Shown in pieces: positions 62,501-64,000 of a stretch of 64,000 bases of DNA. The position numbers were made by a program, and so were the translations under genes. The DNA lies in NCBI GenBank assembly GCA_035267045.1, contig DATFMH010000069.1, positions 1-64,000 on the forward strand. The letters run 5' to 3'. The first letter of the stretch is position 1. Each line of letters opens with the position of its first letter. The stretch comes from DATFMH01 sp035267045. Lineage in GTDB: Bacteria; Bacteroidota; Rhodothermia; Balneolales; DATFMH01. A model generated the notes under the pieces. That model was not told where the DNA came from and did not search any database. It saw only the letters and a program-made list of their open reading frames with translations.

Positions 62501-64000
62501 TTGATAGAATCACTGTACATAAAAGATTTCGCCCTGATCGATGAATTGGAAGTTCAGTTCGAAGAGGGATTCAATGTGTTGACCGGTCAGACGGGAGCCG
62601 GGAAATCTATTATTATCGGAGCTTTGAACATGATACTCGGTGAACGGGCCGATACCGAGGTTATCCGGCAGGGTGCTAACAAAGCCATTGCGGAAGCCAT
62701 CATCAGGATTGGCCGCAGCAATGGTATTAAGGATATTTTACAGGATAACGAAGTCGAAGAACGCGACCCGCTCATCCTCAGGCGTGAAATACGTACTTCC
62801 GGAAGCAGGGCTTTTATAAATGACACCCCCGTCACTATTTCCGTGTTACGAGAGGTAGGCAACCACCTGGTGGATTTGCATGGACAACACGACCATCAAT
62901 TATTGCTTCGTGATGAAAATCACCTTAATGTACTCGATAGTTTTGGCCACATACAAACGGCTTTGAATGAGTATAGAAATGCCTACGAAAACGTTCGGGA
63001 TTTGAAACAAGAACTTAGTACCCTGAAAAAAAGGGAACGTGAGCTTCAGGAAAAGATGGAACTGTATCGTTTCCAGTTAAAAGAAATAGAGCAGGCCAAA
63101 TTGGATCCGGATGAGGAAGAGTTACTTGATACGGAAATGCACCGCCTCGATAACGCTGAAGTGTTGGATCAAAAAGCAACAATGATTCTTGATATCGGAT
63201 CGGAGGGCGAGGTTAATATCATGGATATGCTGCACTCCGTTAAAAGTGCCCTTCGGGATATCGCCGGCCTTGATGCTGATTTTGAAAACTATTTGGCCGA
63301 ATTGGATAGTGCCCGAATCAGTATTGATGAAATGCTTCGTTTCACGGATCGCTATCGATCACAAATTGAATTTAATCCTCAGCGTCTTGAATATTTGCGT
63401 CAGAGGAAGAATGATCTGAATCGATTGAAAAAGAAGTATGTCCGTACTATTTCTGAACTGATAGAATATCAAAAGGAGTTAGAAGAGAATTTAAACCTGG
63501 CTGAAAATTTTGATATTGAAATCGAGCGATTGGAAAAGAAGTTACAGGAAATAGCAGAAGTACTAAAACAAAAAGCTTTGATACTACGGGATAAGAGAAC
63601 GGAAGCCGGTCAACATCTTTCTGAAATGATTGAAAGTGAATTAGGGAAACTGGGAATACCACATTCCCGGTTTGAGACAAGAATAGGGGTAGAAAAAGAT
63701 AATAACGGCTGGATTGATTTTGATGGAGATAAGGTAAAATGTACCATAGATGGAATGGATACCATTTCTTTTTACATTTCTACTAACAGAGGTGAAAATC
63801 CTAAGCCATTATCAAAAATAGCATCAGGCGGTGAAGTAAGTCGTGTAATGTTGGCGATGAAATCAATAATTGCGAGGGAACAAAGTCTGCCTGTTATGGT
63901 ATTTGACGAAATAGATACGGGTATCAGTGGTATTATATCGGAAAAAGTGGGAAGATCGATTCATTCATTAGCCGATCATTGTCAGATTATAGCTATAACG
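62501..64000 (+). CDS. recN: DNA repair protein RecN (5' part, cut by the window edge)
   Basis: About 500 residues of the usual ~560; the frame runs to the window end. Walker A is LTGQTGAGKSIIIGALN near the N-terminus, then two long coiled-coil arms, then the SMC signature PLSKIASGGEVSRVMLAMK and Walker B VMVFDEIDTGISG. It acts in double-strand-break repair and cohesion. The start is TTG at 62501, the first start codon after an in-frame stop at 62471; the rival upstream codons are not starts. Divergent from lon. Confidence 0.93.
   Translation, partial: MIESLYIKDFALIDELEVQFEEGFNVLTGQTGAGKSIIIGALNMILGERADTEVIRQGANKAIAEAIIRIGRSNGIKDILQDNEVEERDPLILRREIRTSGSRAFINDTPVTISVLREVGNHLVDLHGQHDHQLLLRDENHLNVLDSFGHIQTALNEYRNAYENVRDLKQELSTLKKRERELQEKMELYRFQLKEIEQAKLDPDEEELLDTEMHRLDNAEVLDQKATMILDIGSEGEVNIMDMLHSVKSALRDIAGLDADFENYLAELDSARISIDEMLRFTDRYRSQIEFNPQRLEYLRQRKNDLNRLKKKYVRTISELIEYQKELEENLNLAENFDIEIERLEKKLQEIAEVLKQKALILRDKRTEAGQHLSEMIESELGKLGIPHSRFETRIGVEKDNNGWIDFDGDKVKCTIDGMDTISFYISTNRGENPKPLSKIASGGEVSRVMLAMKSIIAREQSLPVMVFDEIDTGISGIISEKVGRSIHSLADHCQIIAIT

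Overview
This 64 kb window (roughly 40 % GC, with much more AT-rich intergenic DNA) looks like the chromosome of a member of the Bacteroidota in the broad sense. The evidence is a CarboxypepD_reg-type TonB receptor, a GldA/GldF/GldG ABC operon plus a separate GldC-like gene, a three-gene proton-translocating transhydrogenase, a fused MntH-UspA transporter, and a promoter upstream of the transhydrogenase that fits the Bacteroidota pattern TTG-N20-TANNTTTG. The genus cannot be fixed from the sequence; an early-branching lineage (Balneolia/Rhodothermia-like) is as likely as a classical Bacteroidia.

Region by region: 1-11.2 kb is accessory and surface-oriented. It holds the end of a collagen-like protein, an exported tartrate-resistant-type acid phosphatase, a 1.6 kb AT-rich spacer with hairpins and gene debris, a TonB-dependent receptor followed by a beta-helix lipoprotein, an exported YncE-like beta-propeller, a convergent exported phosphoesterase, and a two-gene HTTM-type membrane unit. 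11.2-13.8 kb is rich in small palindromic or inverted-repeat elements around a GroES-like gene and a Tat-exported metallo-beta-lactamase-fold protein. 13.8-20.3 kb is a TamA/TamB pair. 20.5-23.3 kb is a manganese/iron module (MntR-type regulator, MntH-UspA) with a visible DtxR-type operator. 23.3-42.4 kb is mainly core metabolism and information processing (LpxH-like hydrolase, ABC exporter, gltX, WbqC plus class V aminotransferase, methyltransferase, YgjP-like peptidase, TPR protein, alpha/beta hydrolase, rluB, scpB, priA, carboxylesterase, comM). 42.5-47.5 kb has a DUF4342 protein, trxB and the pntAA-pntAB-pntB operon. 47.6-49.4 kb has two tandem MORN-repeat lipoproteins with a decayed DUF4340 gene tail between them. 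49.5-55.5 kb has a Spinster-like MFS transporter and the gldA-gldF-gldG-DUF4340 operon. 55.7-64 kb has nth, a MEMO-family protein, an IS3 transposase remnant, gldC, rluD, lon and the start of recN.

The most coherent unusual unit is 0.7-9.4 kb. Two unrelated secreted phosphatases, a beta-propeller whose family is known as a fusion partner of the second phosphatase family, a TonB receptor and a surface-type lipoprotein sit together, which suggests an outer-membrane organophosphate scavenging locus. This is inference from gene content; no substrate can be read from the sequence. Other points that stand out are a large inverted repeat directly against the TonB receptor start codon, a decayed copy of the 3' end of the gld operon together with its terminator, an endonuclease III with non-canonical cysteine spacing, and several families of dispersed palindromic elements. 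No CRISPR array, tRNA, rRNA or prophage was seen.
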